A stretch of 64,000 nucleotides of DNA. It comes from Varanus komodoensis (Eukaryota; Chordata; Lepidosauria; Squamata; Varanidae). The stretch covers positions 8,944,485-9,008,484 of the forward strand of contig NW_025336479.1 in the NCBI RefSeq assembly GCF_004798865.1. The letters run 5' to 3'. The position numbers were made by a program, and so were the translations under genes. Below the pieces are notes generated by a model. It was not told where the DNA came from and ran no database searches. It saw nothing but the letters and a program-made list of their open reading frames with translations. How positions within the stretch are numbered: the stretch's first letter is position 1; each line of letters starts with the position of its first letter. Below are positions 25,937 through 39,095 of the stretch, one piece after another.

Positions 25937-28900
25937 CTGGTCAAAAAACTTTTCAAATCCTGTCAAAATTGCCTTTAACCATGAAAGAATAACTGCATAT
26001 TCAAAACAGTGGTTGTATGCAACCCACACACATTGTAGATAATCACAGGTTAATTAATCCACAATAGCACACTGTGTCATGCAAATGAGGTCTCAGTGTA
26101 GCACATCTAATTTAATCCATGAGAGCTTCAACTATAGAAGTGGTATAGAAAGATAATAATGATGATTTCTAGGCTCTGCCTTGAGCTTAGTCCAGGGTTC
26201 CTCCACCCTCTTTTCTTGTTTCACTATCACTAGGCAGGTTCATGGCCTTATCTTTAGAAGTCCCATTATCAGCCAGTCAACCTGTTGGAATATGTCTAAC
26301 CAAAGACAGTCTAGTCAAGCCAATCCACTAAAAACGCATTTTTAAATCTCTGTGTCACAATACTTTTCAGCCACTAATCTCTGTGTGTACATCCATTGAC
26401 ATATACAGAAAACAATAACTCCTCTGTCAAGCTAGATATGGACTGAGAATGTGACTAGTCAACAGAGGATGAGTAACATGGCAGGACTTGCATACTTGGA
26501 GGTTCACACCTTTTTGTTACATAGGAAGCTGCAGCTTTGGAAAGGGCAAAGGTTGGCATCCCAGGCAATTTGCTCCATAGATCTGAGCGTTTACACCACA
26601 CCGTGCTTTTCCAGAAGTCATTTGCCTACACTATTCATGGAATGCTTTATCCTCCAGAAGGGTCACTGATGGACAAGGTGCATACATACAAGCAACCTCA
26701 CATTTGATGTTGTAGAAGAAATGGGGGGAGCAAAACACTCAGCCTCCCCAACTTCGTAAGAGAAGCAGAGGCAGTGTTGGGGGAACCCACTAGAGCTGAA
26801 ACCACCAATCTCTGCCCTACCACCCTGCTAATCACAGACATGCCTCATAAAGGTACAGGGCCCTAACGATCTCTGTGGAACAGCTGGCTCTTTGCCTACA
26901 TGTTTCATCTCCTGCTGCCCCCCTCAATATTGCTGGGCGTGTTTCCTCAATTCAATTGCCCTCTTTTCCCCTGCTCATGCATCCCTTTTGACAGAGTTGT
27001 CCTAAGGGGACAGGTCCTTTAAAGACACACACATGGAGATACTTGAGTGCAGAAGTAAAACAGCATATACAAATCTGGGCACATTTTTGTCTGGTGGTTC
27101 TGAGCCACGGATGCTTTAGATACCCAGCACTGCCCCTGGAGTAAAGAGAGGATTGTGGCCTGCATTCATTATCTAACATGCAATCCTGGCACCTCACTCT
27201 TGCCTCTCGGTGTCACTAGGGTTTTTCCTTCTTTCCAAGTATCACTTCTAATGGAATCCAGTATCATTTTTACTGAAAAACGTGTGCGCAGAATTGCAAC
27301 TCAGGGCTTGGACCTCCTGCGATGTATTTCTCCATGAGATTGCCAACCATCCTCGTTGCCCCTAAAAGCTCGCACTAAGTGCTCTTGCGCAAATTAATCC
27401 AAACCACCAGTGCATTTTATTGCCTCAAATTTTTTTTTAGTTTCCTGTTATAGTAACATTTTCGTATTTCTGAAAGGCTTCATGTTTATATCTGTTATTA
27501 AATTGTCCTGATTTTGTGATGCTCACTAAGGCAAACAAAAGTAACCAAAATACTTTTGGTTAGTCATGTCTTCTTAGAGTTAAGAAAATAGGGTTCAGTA
27601 GTACCTGCATTTTCAACCCCACTAATTAACCTTAGGGTATGCAATGCAGTCTCCTTCAGAATTTCCCCTACTTTCACCTTTTCTTGTTTGCTATTGTTTT
27701 CCAGGTGACTTGCATGTGGTGTTGCCAAGTGTTGGGCTCAGCTAGGTGGATTTACATTGCTGCTGCTATTATGGTGCTTAGTGGTTCATCACTTTCCCCT
27801 GGCTCATTTAAGAACTTTATTCCACAAGATGACATGCCAGTAACAAGTCTGCAGTTAAGAAATTAGGAAACATTTTTAACCAAGTTCCAATAATATGAAT
27901 CAGCTCAATATGATGGAACAAACACTGTGAAATTAGGCTTCACCACTCAGAAGATCTAAATAAACAGTGTACCTTAAAAACTGAACTATGACTCCTTTGT
28001 ATCGCCCCCTCTTCATAATTCCTCTTTCCGGGTGGTGGCTGATTTGGACTCTAGTTATATTTGCCTCTGTGAAATAATGTGCTTCCTGAAGCCAAATACC
28101 AAAGCTATGACAAATGAGAGCATCTGTGCAAGCACAGAGCTTCTACACTCCGGGAGCTGGAAGCACGTGCATTAAGATACAGCCACAAAGCAGGGAACCC
28201 CTGAATATTTCTCAACCATTTTCTGATGGCGCTGTGTCACAGGGGATGTCTAGCGGACATGTCAGCACAATGTTCCGGGAATCACACCGGAGGTCAGACT
28301 AGGTTCCAAGAAATCTTTGTCCCGCTTGTGTCCAGATGTCTTTCTGGCCTTTATGAAAGGTAGTGAAAAGCCTCATCCCTGTTTCCCCTCCAAGATCTTC
28401 AGTTTAATATTTGCCATGCAGAGGGAAATAGGACAGTCTTTCATACATTCCTAAAGATCCAAGAGATGATGTCCTAAAAGCTTTGGTCAGGCATGCCGGC
28501 GAAAACAGGCTGAAGTGTAACCTAGTCTCACAGACCCATGCTAGGCCTGTGAAGCGAATTCACTTCCTTGTGGCCTCACATCTCTTTAGAGAAACAGAAC
28601 CTCACCCCAAGGAGACAAATGAGGGAAGTTGTTGGGGAAACAACCAGCTGTCAGAGCTAAAGTTCCAGAACATCATCGCATGAGGCATAAAGTTCTAAAG
28701 GGAAAGCGACTGGTTGATCCTTTCTTGGATACAAAACTGTACTAGATGTAATCTGGGTGGAAGTGTATGAAACCACTGGTTTCTCCAGAGCTTTAAGACA
28801 TCTGCAGAACAAACTGATTCTTGGCATCAACATGACTTCTCTGTAGCGTTATCACTGCATGTAGAGAAGCGTTTAGTTTACCAAATATTCAGCAAGCAGT

Positions 28901-28984
28901 GGCTGCAGCCTCGACTGCAGAAGTTCACAGATGACAAAGTGAAAGGCAAAACTCTCACAACTTTGTACTTTCCAGAGGAAGCAT

Positions 28985-29058
28985 GGTTTTTCCTATTCCT
29001 CTTTTGCTTTCCCCTTTTCTTCTTTTTCTTGTCGTTCTTCCTGTGTTGCTGCAGACTA
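28985..29058 (+). repeat. Pyrimidine-rich tract
   Basis: About 70 bp dominated by C and T ends in gttgctgcag on the plus strand. It resembles a splice acceptor but is on the strand opposite to NTN1 and no exon follows. Confidence 0.6.
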
Positions 29059-29213
29059 ACGCTGCAAACTAATGTCAGGAAGTCACTATTGTTACATATC
29101 TTTTTGGATTGCCCACAGGATTTCAGGAAACTGGAAAGCAGCCTTTTTTTAGTTATCTGGAAAAATCACAGTATTCAGGCTTCAGTCCCAGGAATATTCA
29201 TGAATACCACAGA

Positions 29214-29262
29214 ATAGGGTTTACTTCTAAGTAAGTATGCACAGGACTGAGATCAAACATGT
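29214..29262. mobile_element. Half of a 'TTACTTCTGAGTA' palindromic squamate repeat
   Basis: The string agggtttacttctaagtaag followed by tatgcacaggactgagatc matches one arm of the repeat seen more completely at 32836-32928 and 60425-60502. Confidence 0.55.
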
Positions 29263-29647
29263 TTGTTTTCAAGGTATGGATTTTAAGCCCTAATAAAACT
29301 CATAATGCAAAACAAGTCAATTGACCTGTGGGAGGAAAAACTCACTGTGCTTCTATGGCATTTGGGACTTTGGCCCAGGGAAGAGGAACTGAGGGTGTGG
29401 AATGACCTTGGTGAAGCCTGGAGGAAGACAAGCAAATTCTTATCACTAGGCATACAAGGGATTAGAATGCCTGATGAAAAAATAAAACAATGCGAGCTTT
29501 AAATCAACAAAGATTACCAATTTGAAACTGTAGCTTGTTTGTAATTCTGAGACATTTTGTAAAGCTGATCTGTAAAACACACCAAATGGCAGAAGTGACT
29601 AAGAATCAAAAGACTTCATGATCTGGAAGCAAACACTTTCCAGCTCA

Positions 29648-29707
29648 ATTAAAATAATTTTAACTGTGGCTATTACTGATTTTAAAATTATTTTAATACA
29701 GTTAAAA
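29648..29707. repeat. AT-rich overlapping inverted repeats
   Basis: Arms attaaaataattttaa (29648-29663) and ttaaaattattttaat (29682-29697) are perfect 16-bp inverted repeats. A second pair, ttttaactgt (29658-29667) and acagttaaaa (29698-29707), overlaps them. The segment can fold into a hairpin with alternative pairings. Confidence 0.75.
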
Positions 29708-29965
29708 GCATTGCTTCGAAGTCATCAAGTCCCTATGATACTTTTTCTTAGTTCAGATTTGACTGCATGGCATTCATCTTCTTTGGATAGTGTATGTCAG
29801 CAAATGTTCTGTGCTGTTGTATTATATTGTATTGTACATGTTACATTATATTATTGTTGCAAGACTTTTGTCAATGTTGTTCATCATCGTTGTCATTATG
29901 GCTGCTATGGATGCCACTGCTGTTGCAAAATGTGCCAGTTAGTGTTTGGCTGAAATTTGTGAATT

Positions 29966-30108
29966 TACTAAGTGACTTTGGGCTAGTCGCTGACTCTGCC
30001 TAGTCTTCCTTGCAGGAGTGCTGTGAGGATAAAATGAGGAGGAGCAGGAGCAACTAAGCCATCCTGGGTTCCTTGCAAGATGATTAGGACAGGATAGAAA
30101 TGTTAACA
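29966..30108 (+). mobile_element. Sauria-type SINE, 3' part
   Basis: The string aagtgactttgggctagtcg begins the recognisable body, which continues through ggagtgctgtgaggataaaa and the tail-like gacaggatagaaatgttaac. The tRNA-like head is missing or too diverged to see. Confidence 0.6.
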
Positions 30109-31494
30109 ACTACCACCATATTGGACTTTGCATTTAAGATCATTATTGCTATTTGAAAATAAATGAAGCTGAGCACAGCTATATTTGATGTGGAGAGAGC
30201 AACAAGATGCACAGATATCTAGGGATTCAAATCTTGGTGTGTTTAAAGAAAACCGATGGAAGGTTTGGTCTAATATCTTCTCACAAAAGAGGCTTCAGAT
30301 CTCTGAGCATGTGAACATAGCAGCAGCTACTGATTCTAAGGCATTCTTTGCTGAAGTGATTCTTACCTTTGCTGAGAATAACTGGAGCAGAAATACTGGG
30401 GGAAGATTGGCATTCTTAATTAAAAGTTAGGCCTGCATTAAGCCAACCTGCCGCCTTTCCATATGTGAAATTCCACTGCTCCTCACTAGGTTTACATTGG
30501 CAAGTGGAACATGAGTACATTCATGGTTCATATCATTCATCATTTTTTCATCAAAAGCATGGAAATCCTTTCCCCAGTGTGCAGCCCAGCGATGCTATAA
30601 AGCCTGCAAGGGGCTCCCTTTCAATAGAATTACATTAGTATCAGTAGCCTGGCAAATATCAGAGTTGAAATTAATCAAAGGGGCTTACAGAACCAATTCC
30701 ACATATAGTGCGTAACAGAACAGACTCTCCCTAGGATGGTGATCTGGAGCTTCCCTGTGAACCTCACGCTCTCAAGAAAAGGGATGTAGGAGGAATACAT
30801 GGAAAACCAATGGAGTGCAGGGTTTTGCTTAAGAGGAAACAGCAGCAGCTAATACTCCTGTTTTACAGCCTTCCTTGGGAGTACCAGCAATGCATATTCT
30901 GCACAAGGCAGCCGAATGCATTTACTGGTACGGACCCAAGTGATGGTGGAAACATGTTTCACAGAGCATCATGCTGGCTCCCTTACAGCACCTCAAGTCC
31001 TTCAATAGAACAGGCTGCTACATGAAGAGGCAGCCAGTCCTGACTCAGTAGTGCATATCTACTGAGTCAATGAAAACATTCTACGGAGCCGACAGATGAA
31101 GAGGGAGCCTGGGGCTGCTCACTTCAATGCATGCTACCAATCAGATGCCGGGTGGGCAAGAACTGCTCCTAAGCAGTCGGTGTTTCCCTGTCCTATGTGT
31201 CATTTCCCTCTGAAAGTGTCCTTCAATTTTCATTTCACCCTGCAAAGGCAACTAGAAACATGTCCCATAAAACAAGCCAGGGGTTATTTGAGGGCTGTTA
31301 GACTCTTCACATGTCCTGAGGAGCCGCTTACCATTCAAGAACCCTTGAAGCCTGGTCACCATTACTATCATCTCCAAATTGCACACTGAGAAAAGCAGGA
31401 GCTTGCCTAAACCTACCCAGTAGATGGATACAGTAATACTGAACTGGGGGTTTCCCAGTTCACATGCGTTGTTCACATACAGCAGCTCTCTGCT

Positions 31495-31570
31495 AGGAAG
31501 AGCATATGAAGCTGCCTCACACTCTGCCATGCCACTGGCCCACCTAGCCCATCAGCCAGATGTAAGGAAA
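31495..31570 (-). mobile_element. 3' end of a second tRNA-type SINE family
   Basis: The string gaagagcatatgaagctgcc and the following ccactggcccacctagccca resemble the reverse of a reptile SINE ending 'gaccaatggtctgactcagtataaggcagcttcctatg'. Only the terminal part is visible. Confidence 0.45.
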
Positions 31571-32835
31571 ATGACTCAGTGCTGACCAAGGTCTGAGTTG
31601 TATGAGGGGGGTAAATGGGGGAGGGGGGTGAATATAGTCTGGTAGCCCAGTATGCTCTCATTCTGCAGGTGAATGTAAAATATTGTGCAGATGCTCGGAT
31701 AGCGTGCAGTTGCAAGGCTCATTTAAAGAAATACTCAGTTTAGCTTTAACTTGGAAGCCTTGCTAGAAATTAAGTCTCCTGTTGACATGGGGCAGCGGCT
31801 GCAGTTGGGACGGGGAGAGAGAGGGTGAGAACAGGAGTCTTGGATCAGTCCATAATCACACTACAACTCCAGCACTAACACAGCACCTCTTTCTTGCTTT
31901 AATTCATGGGAATCTGATTTCTATCCCTCTTCGCTCACCAAGATGCCTTCTTGAACCACTGGCATTTCATTTCTGCATTTGACCACCCAGTAGCAGCTTG
32001 GCTCCTTTCTCGCTTCCAGGCGGTGCCCCAGTAGGCCTTGGCATGATCCCAACCCTGCCACTTCAAGTGATATCCCTACTCAATCTGTCGTCTCTTTTCC
32101 TGTTGTGTGGCTCCTTGCCAACTTGCAATAAGGGGCTCATCATGCGTGCTGGCCTAGCAAAAGTTTTTAATTTGTTTGCTATTGGGTTCTCCATATGGCA
32201 GAGAATTGAGGTTAAACTTTCCTTACAAAAAGCTAGCAGTACTGAGGCCATTTTTCAAAGTAGTAACAAATAAGCATAATTCTTTCTGGCTTAAAGTAAA
32301 CTTCAAAAGGGAGGGAGATTTCTTTTTAGCACTGTGTTAAATTAATAAAAAATAACCACATTGTTCTTTGTTTGCTTCTCTTAAAATGCCCACATTAACA
32401 TTCAATCTGCTGATTCTTTTGCTTTTGTTGGCTTTCTCCTCTTGGTTTTTAAATAAAGGTGCTCAAATAAGCATTTGTGTGATTCTCTTGTACCCATCAT
32501 GAGGTTGAATTTAAAACAAAAAATTAAATTAAGAAAATAACTGTAGCCATGTTCATTTGCCATTTAAAGCAAATGCTAAAGTGCTATTAAAGCAATAGCA
32601 CTTCGTTCTCTTATCAAACTTGGTTTCTACCAGCTAAGACTTAAAAATTATACTGCAATTATATTAACAGGTTTTAAGATGATATTGAAATCTGACAATT
32701 ATTTATATTGGGCATGTGGTTAAAAAAGGGGGGTGAACTTAATGTACGCACTTGTGTGTGTGTATTTAAGTATGCCACTGAAGGATCAAACATCCTTCTC
32801 AGAATCAATTTTTCTTTGACAGTGTACCTCTAAGT

Positions 32836-32928
32836 AACTCAAACTGTAATCCTGCGACCTGGGCATACGTCTCAACGAACTCAATGGAGCGTGCTTCTGA
32901 GCGTATTGCAGTGTCAGCCTTTCTCTGT
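32836..32928. mobile_element. Palindromic squamate repeat ('TGAACTCAATGG' core)
   Basis: The order caaactgtaatcctgcgacc, gggcatacgtct, cgaactcaatggagcgtgct, tctgagcgtattgcagtg matches a small palindrome widespread in squamates, with near-complementary ends ctgtaat / attgcag. It is moderately diverged. Confidence 0.6.
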
Positions 32929-32989
32929 TTTCTCAGCAGCAAATTAATTGAACATTCAGAAATACCAGCTTGGGCAATATGGTGGGGTA

Positions 32990-33030
32990 GGAGATGGGAA
33001 GTGATGGGAAGTGATGGGAAGATGAGGAGA
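32990..33030. repeat. (GTGATGGGAA)n decamer tandem repeat
   Basis: Three to four copies of a gtgatgggaa decamer are present; the first and last copies are imperfect. Confidence 0.8.
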
Positions 33031-36000
33031 AGCAGTTTAGCACAGCATGTTTGTTAGAGTGAATGGATGAGAGTGCACTGTTATATACAAACGCCCCACA
33101 TACATTCTTAACAGAAAGGCAGAAGTTACAGGTTTACATCAACCAACGTACTTGCGAGAACAATTGCAGTTGACGCATGCGTTTTCGGCAGACAATTGCA
33201 CCACTTTTACTTGCACAAGGTACTGACGTTCTATTAGAGTATTTGCTTATAGGTATGAAATGCAAATGAACCAGGATAAAATGGTTGAAAGAATCAAGTC
33301 TTACAGAGAAATATTCTCTGGTATATAAGATGGAAGATGAGTTGCTGGAAAAGCTGATGGCAAATGCAATAAGAGGGTTAATTTCTTAGATTTCTTAGAT
33401 CCTTCTGCAAAGCCCAGCCTGGTAGAAATTAATATTGTTATTAATGAAGAAATGGCTGAGATTGTTAGATGGTAAGTTTTCACAACCTGTTTCAGGACAA
33501 TTGTTTTGAAGCAGTCTAGAAACAAAACCTTAAAAACACATGAAAGAGGCTGCTAGACTGACAAAGTTTTGCTTCAGAGGATTCCAGCTCACGCAAAATA
33601 CCCAGGAATGACAGTTTACTTTCTAGCGGTGAAAGCGACTGCTCTGACCTGCTGCTGAATAGGCTGAGCTGCTATGCGAGGGCTTCCAACCACTGCACTA
33701 CTATTTCCTTCTCTTGTTGGTTGGCTGTTCACCATGGCCCACATGCCTAAAAGAAAGGCAAACTCCTTGAATCCGTTGCTCTCACACTCTCGTATCAAGA
33801 GAGCTTATACTGACCCATTTACTTTAACATAATTTAATATTTCCAGGTATTTATTTGACCAAATATAAAGGAGATAATCATTCTATTATCTATCCCTCGG
33901 TCTGTGTGGTAGAACAAGACGGTGGCTTGTATTTTACACTGCTTGCTCGTAAATTAGTCAGACTCCTATCATAGGGAGGGTTCACACGAACCGTGGCTTG
34001 TCCGTCCAGGGCTCAAGATGAGCCCAACAGACCATCAGGCACATGTTGGCTCTGTGCCCACCACCGCCCCCTTCAGTCCTGCCACAGGTACCCTGAGGAC
34101 CCTCCAGGAGCAGAGGTTTCTCTCCCTCCCCACTGCTGCCCTGTAATGTTTTTGGTTTACTGAGGCATAACTTTGCACTCCAAACTTTTTTGCAGTCACA
34201 AAAGCCAACTGTCAACATCCCAAAAAATCCCTCCAAGGGTCACCCACAGTACCTGGCATGGGCTATCTGGGTGAGTAAACCAATTTTTAGTCAAAATAAT
34301 TTTCATAAGCATTTGCAAAAATCATTTTATGGTGTTCTGTATGCAACCATGGGCAGTGGCAGTTACACAAAGGAAGCGGTGGGAATCCTAGGATGGCTGC
34401 CCGGTGGAGGGGGTGCAAGACCAGGAGGCACCCACTCTGTCTAGTGCCCCCCAAGACAGATCTCCCCCCACCCTTTAGATACATTTGACAACTGCCAAAC
34501 TGAGCTGTCAAGTGCTTCAGAAACCCCAGTAGAATGTTGCTAGCAGAAAAGGGGACTCAAACTTCTCTTCTGCGGCAAAATGCAAAGGGTTTATTTGGGG
34601 GAACCCATGTCTCCCCAAGGTTCCCTCTTTTTTACCACTGCTTGGAAACATGCAAAATTACAGAGGAATCCTGTGGAAGTGGGGAATGGACCTGCTCCCA
34701 GTTACAGCTGAACTTGCATTGGGGGAAATAATGCTGCTCACCCTAGGAAATCTCCATTGATTTTGCCTGTTCCCTGGGGTCTTACCACCCCAAATATAGA
34801 CATGGGTTTTCCAGAAATGGGGAGACACAGGCTTCCTAAAAAGTCCCAAGGTTTCTGCACTAAGGGTGTTTCCTCCAGCCTCCCTTTTATACTCCACTCA
34901 CTAGAGCAGGTTCGGAGGGGGCTACTATGCTTCTGTTTCACAAGGCTTGCTTGTAGTTGGGCTTGACCCATGGTGGGTCATGCCATCTGGCTTTGGACAA
35001 ATCTAATAGCCCCACCTACCAGTCTTAGGTTGTCAGGGTGGCTTAAAGCCCCCAAATGCGCCACTCCAACTAACCCATTGCAGATCCCCATCTTATACGC
35101 AACAAGTTGTAGCTGTCATGAGCATTGCTTATGTTGGGACTTGGTTTTGGCCTTACTGGGCTATTGCCCATGTTTAAAGCCCTGACCATATTGCTCAAGC
35201 CTTCATGTTAAGCTGCACTATCCTGAATAGCGTCTGCTTGCTTGATTTATGGCAACGAAAACCTATTGCAGACACATGCTTTCCCCCCAAGAAATTAAAA
35301 AATGGGTAAATAAATAAATGAAATTGCATTTTATACATCCCCCATCTAGATGCTAAGAAAAACATCATATAATGTAAAAGTAAGTGCACAACAATAAATG
35401 GATTTCCATCTTGACGAGCATCTAAAAAGAACCAGGGGGTTGCTATGTCAGTGAGAAAATGTTATGGGGCACCCCTGAGAGCCCTTTGGGGGAAGAGGGG
35501 CAGACAGTTTATCTGCAAAAGAATGACATGCAATCCAGTTATGATGCAATAAATATTCAACAGGCACTTTGGGTTTAGTCCCTTTGAAGGAATTCTTCTG
35601 CATTGGTGAGGCTAAGAGGCAAATGTTCCATGACTCAGTTTTGGTTTTTTATGGTGAAGTGATTTGGTTTGGAGCTAGTACTTTGCACCTAAAGGACCCA
35701 CAATTTTCAATTACTCCTCTAGCCCTTTACTTCTGATATCAACCTGGAGCAAAGAAAGTTGCATTTATTTGGGGAAATTACATTAAGGCACTGCAGGAAA
35801 CAAACGCTCTAGAAATGTAAGTGTGGTAGCCAATTTGTTTCCAGGCTCCACAGCATCATTATAGATGCTGTTGGAGGACTGAAAATCTCTCCCATACAAA
35901 AAATAACCTGCACATAGCAAACTAGTGTATTAGGGAAAAGCTGAGCCTGGAAACTTTCTCTGTGACATCTGATTTTCTCCATACACTGTTCTGGGAATAT

Positions 36001-36084
36001 TTTGGATGTGCTTTAATGACATGCACCCTTATTTGCAATCAAAAATGAACTAGCTCAGAAATGCATTCATCACCTCATTTAGAC

Positions 36085-36186
36085 AGCCGTCTGAATGGGA
36101 TGGTTTAACTGGGCATCCTGCACGAGCAGGGGGTTGGACCCAGTGGCCCTCTGGCCCCTTCCGACTCTACTATTCTATGATTCTAC
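36085..36186 (+). mobile_element. CR1-like LINE 3' end
   Basis: It reads gggcatcctgcacgagcagg, gggttggacccagtggccct and ttccgactctactattctat, then gattcta. The terminal tandem attctatgattcta is diagnostic of CR1-type LINE 3' ends. About 100 bp is retained. Confidence 0.8.
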
Positions 36187-36924
36187 TTTATCTTGTATGA
36201 CAACTAGGTCCAGGAAAAGTAAAGAGCGGGAACAAGCACTGCAAACACTAAGAAGATAGAAGGATGGGCAGCTGCCAACATTTCTTAGTATTAACTATCA
36301 AACTGAGTGGCAGAAGGCCAAAGCTGTTTCTGAAAGCCAAATCCTCTTATCCCTAATCTCAAATGTGTGAAGGACGAAGATGTTCACTCCATAATGAAAG
36401 GCAAGGTAGACATGCTAAAAAGCCTTCAGCATGCACCTTGGCAAAGAAAACTCATTCCAAGACTGAGCCAAAATCCATTTTTCATGCAATCTGGAAGTTT
36501 TCGCTAAGTATGTAAAGAATGGTGGGACTCAATGGATGTGTTTGGGCTATGGAAGCAAAATGTCAGGGTATAGTTACCAGATGCAGAAGATTATGCAAGG
36601 CATGGCACCTCGAGGCTCATATGTTTTCCAGCTTTTCTCCCCATTAAAAGAATGCTGAGGTTCTCAAGATGTTTAAGTCCTTTGGATATGTGGAATACTC
36701 CTGTGAGTCATAGTCTTCCTATAGCAAAACTTGCTTGGAAAAAAAGGAACTCCCTATTTTGTACCTGAAGATTTGTTTCCTTCTTATTAACCAAATGATT
36801 GTTTTCCTCTGAACTTCCTGCTTCTAGGCACTATTACAAGTGTAGCATCCAAATCCAGGAGGTCTTGCCCTGCCGTGCCACACACGAGCCTCTCTGAAGC
36901 GGAAGCTTGTTAGAAGTTTGGATT

Positions 36925-37022
36925 TCAACTCCCATCTATCCAGCCAACCTGGCCAGTGGTCAAGAATCCTGGGGATTGTTGTTCAAAAGATCTAGAGGAC
37001 ACCAGGTTGGTGAAGGCTGCCC
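36925..37022. mobile_element. Palindromic MITE-like repeat ('AACTCCCAT' arms)
   Basis: The arm atttcaactcccatctatcc and the arm cctggggattgttgttcaaa face each other across cctggccagtggtcaag. The same family occurs at 3347-3431. Confidence 0.6.
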
Positions 37023-38162
37023 CAACACGCTCAAGTTCTTTGAAGGAGGAAAAGTCTTCTCTGAACACAAGTTGTTTCCAGCTTAGTAGTTGGGAAAAAA
37101 GCACCTGCTAAAATCTGACTAGTTAATTCCTGCAAGATGGAAAAGTTAGCAAAATTACACTCAAGTGAGCCTAAGGCATTATGTTTGCTAATGATGGAAG
37201 TAATGAGGAAGAAAGCACTAGGGTTGTCTTTGAATATCTATTGGGTCTGTTTGTTTCATGCAGAGATCCAGATTGTGATAAAAACGTGTAAAATTCTGCC
37301 TTTGTGAGCCCACAGATGAATGAATGGAGGGGTAGAAATATTCCCACAGATTGCTGCAAGAAAATACTCAAAGGTTCTTACCTCTTTTTCTCTCTGCATG
37401 TCTCTTGCCCGCACATGGTGTTTTTCCCCCTTTTACAGGAAAAAGGCTGTATATTCAGCTTTCTCTTTGCTGATTACAACCTTTGTTACTTAGCCTAGGA
37501 CTCGGTTTGAAATTAAGTCCAACTTTATTACCAAACATACCCACTCCGAGATTCCATGCTCTGCCAACAGTTTACCAATGAGCATGTTGTTCCCCTCAGG
37601 AAGCCTGGACACTTTGCAAAATATGAAAATGGTTGTGTCAAATTTGCTTTCCTCCCATTGCAGGCTTGCATTTCTTTGGTCTTTCTGAGCTCCGGTGGCT
37701 TCTAAACCTGCCAAGTAAGGATGTCAAGTGAACTTTCATGTCCCCCTCCCCTTCAGTGCCCATTCAGTGGCGTGGCTGTTTTGCCCTCCCCAGCCCCCAC
37801 CCCATTTGCTCTCTGCAGCTGAAATCACAATTTATTCAAAGGGTCCAGGCCATTCTCAGTAGCCCACATTAGCTGGGCATGTTTCCTTTTGATGCCTTGA
37901 ATGAGCTGGGTGCACAATACATCTGCCCCCACAGCCACACTCTTCGCTGAAGCACAAGGCCTGGCCTTAGCGAAAGCGGCAGAGTTGGGGGAGCATAAAC
38001 AAGGTCGCACTATGTGGCTACAATGATTTGGTGAATTTCAAAATTTGGCATCTGTTGCCATATTCCTGAGAATCTCTGCTTTCAGTTTTAGTCTTTGGGG
38101 TTACAACGCTCTATATGTGTAAAGTCCAACATTTTATGTGAGAAAGTAACATCTGCTAAACA

Positions 38163-38200
38163 CGGGGGGGGGGAGTGGGGGGCGAGCGAGCGAGAGAAGC
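38163..38200. repeat. G-rich tract with (GCGA)n
   Basis: Two G-runs, gggggggggg and ggggggc, are followed by gagcgagcgagaga. It is low-complexity and CpG-containing. Confidence 0.75.
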
Positions 38201-39095
38201 TTCCAGTAGGCCAGGATCGCGGTTCCCTGTCTCCACATACAAAACACATTCCAGAGTGCTTTACTTCACCTTCCCCCCTTGCTTCCCACTAGCCCCTTCC
38301 CCCTCCCCGCCACTTTTGTATTCGTTTGCAGTTAGGACAGAAAATAGCACGCTGAAGTTTAGTGTGGGTGGCTCTCTCTTATTTAAGCTATTCTTCTGGT
38401 ACCGAAAGGAGTTTGCATCTAGCACATCAAAAGGTAATTCAACGTTAGATTTTTAACAATGGAAGCGTGTGGGTGGGTGCACGTGCGCATGTGCAAGAGG
38501 GAGAGAGGAAGCATTTCAAATCCGCACAATTCTTCAGTAGGAGTAAGTTAAGTGAGATACATGCATACATATATTGGGGTGTAGCTGCATATAGATGAGA
38601 AGCATGGGCAAAAAATAAAATGGTGTGCAGGGAGATGTAAATGCACTGGAGAAGAAAGTGTAAGGTGAGCTAACAGAAAGGAAAACTAATCAAGTAATAT
38701 TGGGTAAGGTTTGAGAGGGTGACCATTGCAGCCAAATGTGAAGAAAACAAGCCCAAGTATGACAAAATTACTGGATTCCTTTGAGATACGAAGGGAGCTG
38801 CAAGGAAAAAAGGAAGAGAAGACTGCCTTCCTACTACATAAAGAAAATCTTTTTTGACAGAGAAAAACCGGAAGCTGGATGATGCCTTGAACAATTTTGC
38901 ACAAGTTGGATGATGGTGGAATGCTTATGGAGAGAGACATATGGACTGAAACATAAAAAAAGATTGTGCTTATGGTGAATGTCATGCTCTTTTAACTTAA
39001 CACTCTTTTCTGCCTGCTTAAATTCCTTAGCCTCTTGACGTTCCAGGAAAGTACATTAAATTTGGAAAAGATCACATTATGCTTATGATGAACTT

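Noticed and set aside
25749-26042. Open frames across the GT microsatellite
   Set aside because: They encode only Val-Cys or His-Thr repeats and are artefacts of the dinucleotide repeat.
28939-29217. Splice-acceptor-like pyrimidine tract on the plus strand
   Set aside because: It is opposite to the only gene, and no downstream exon with donor or domain similarity follows.
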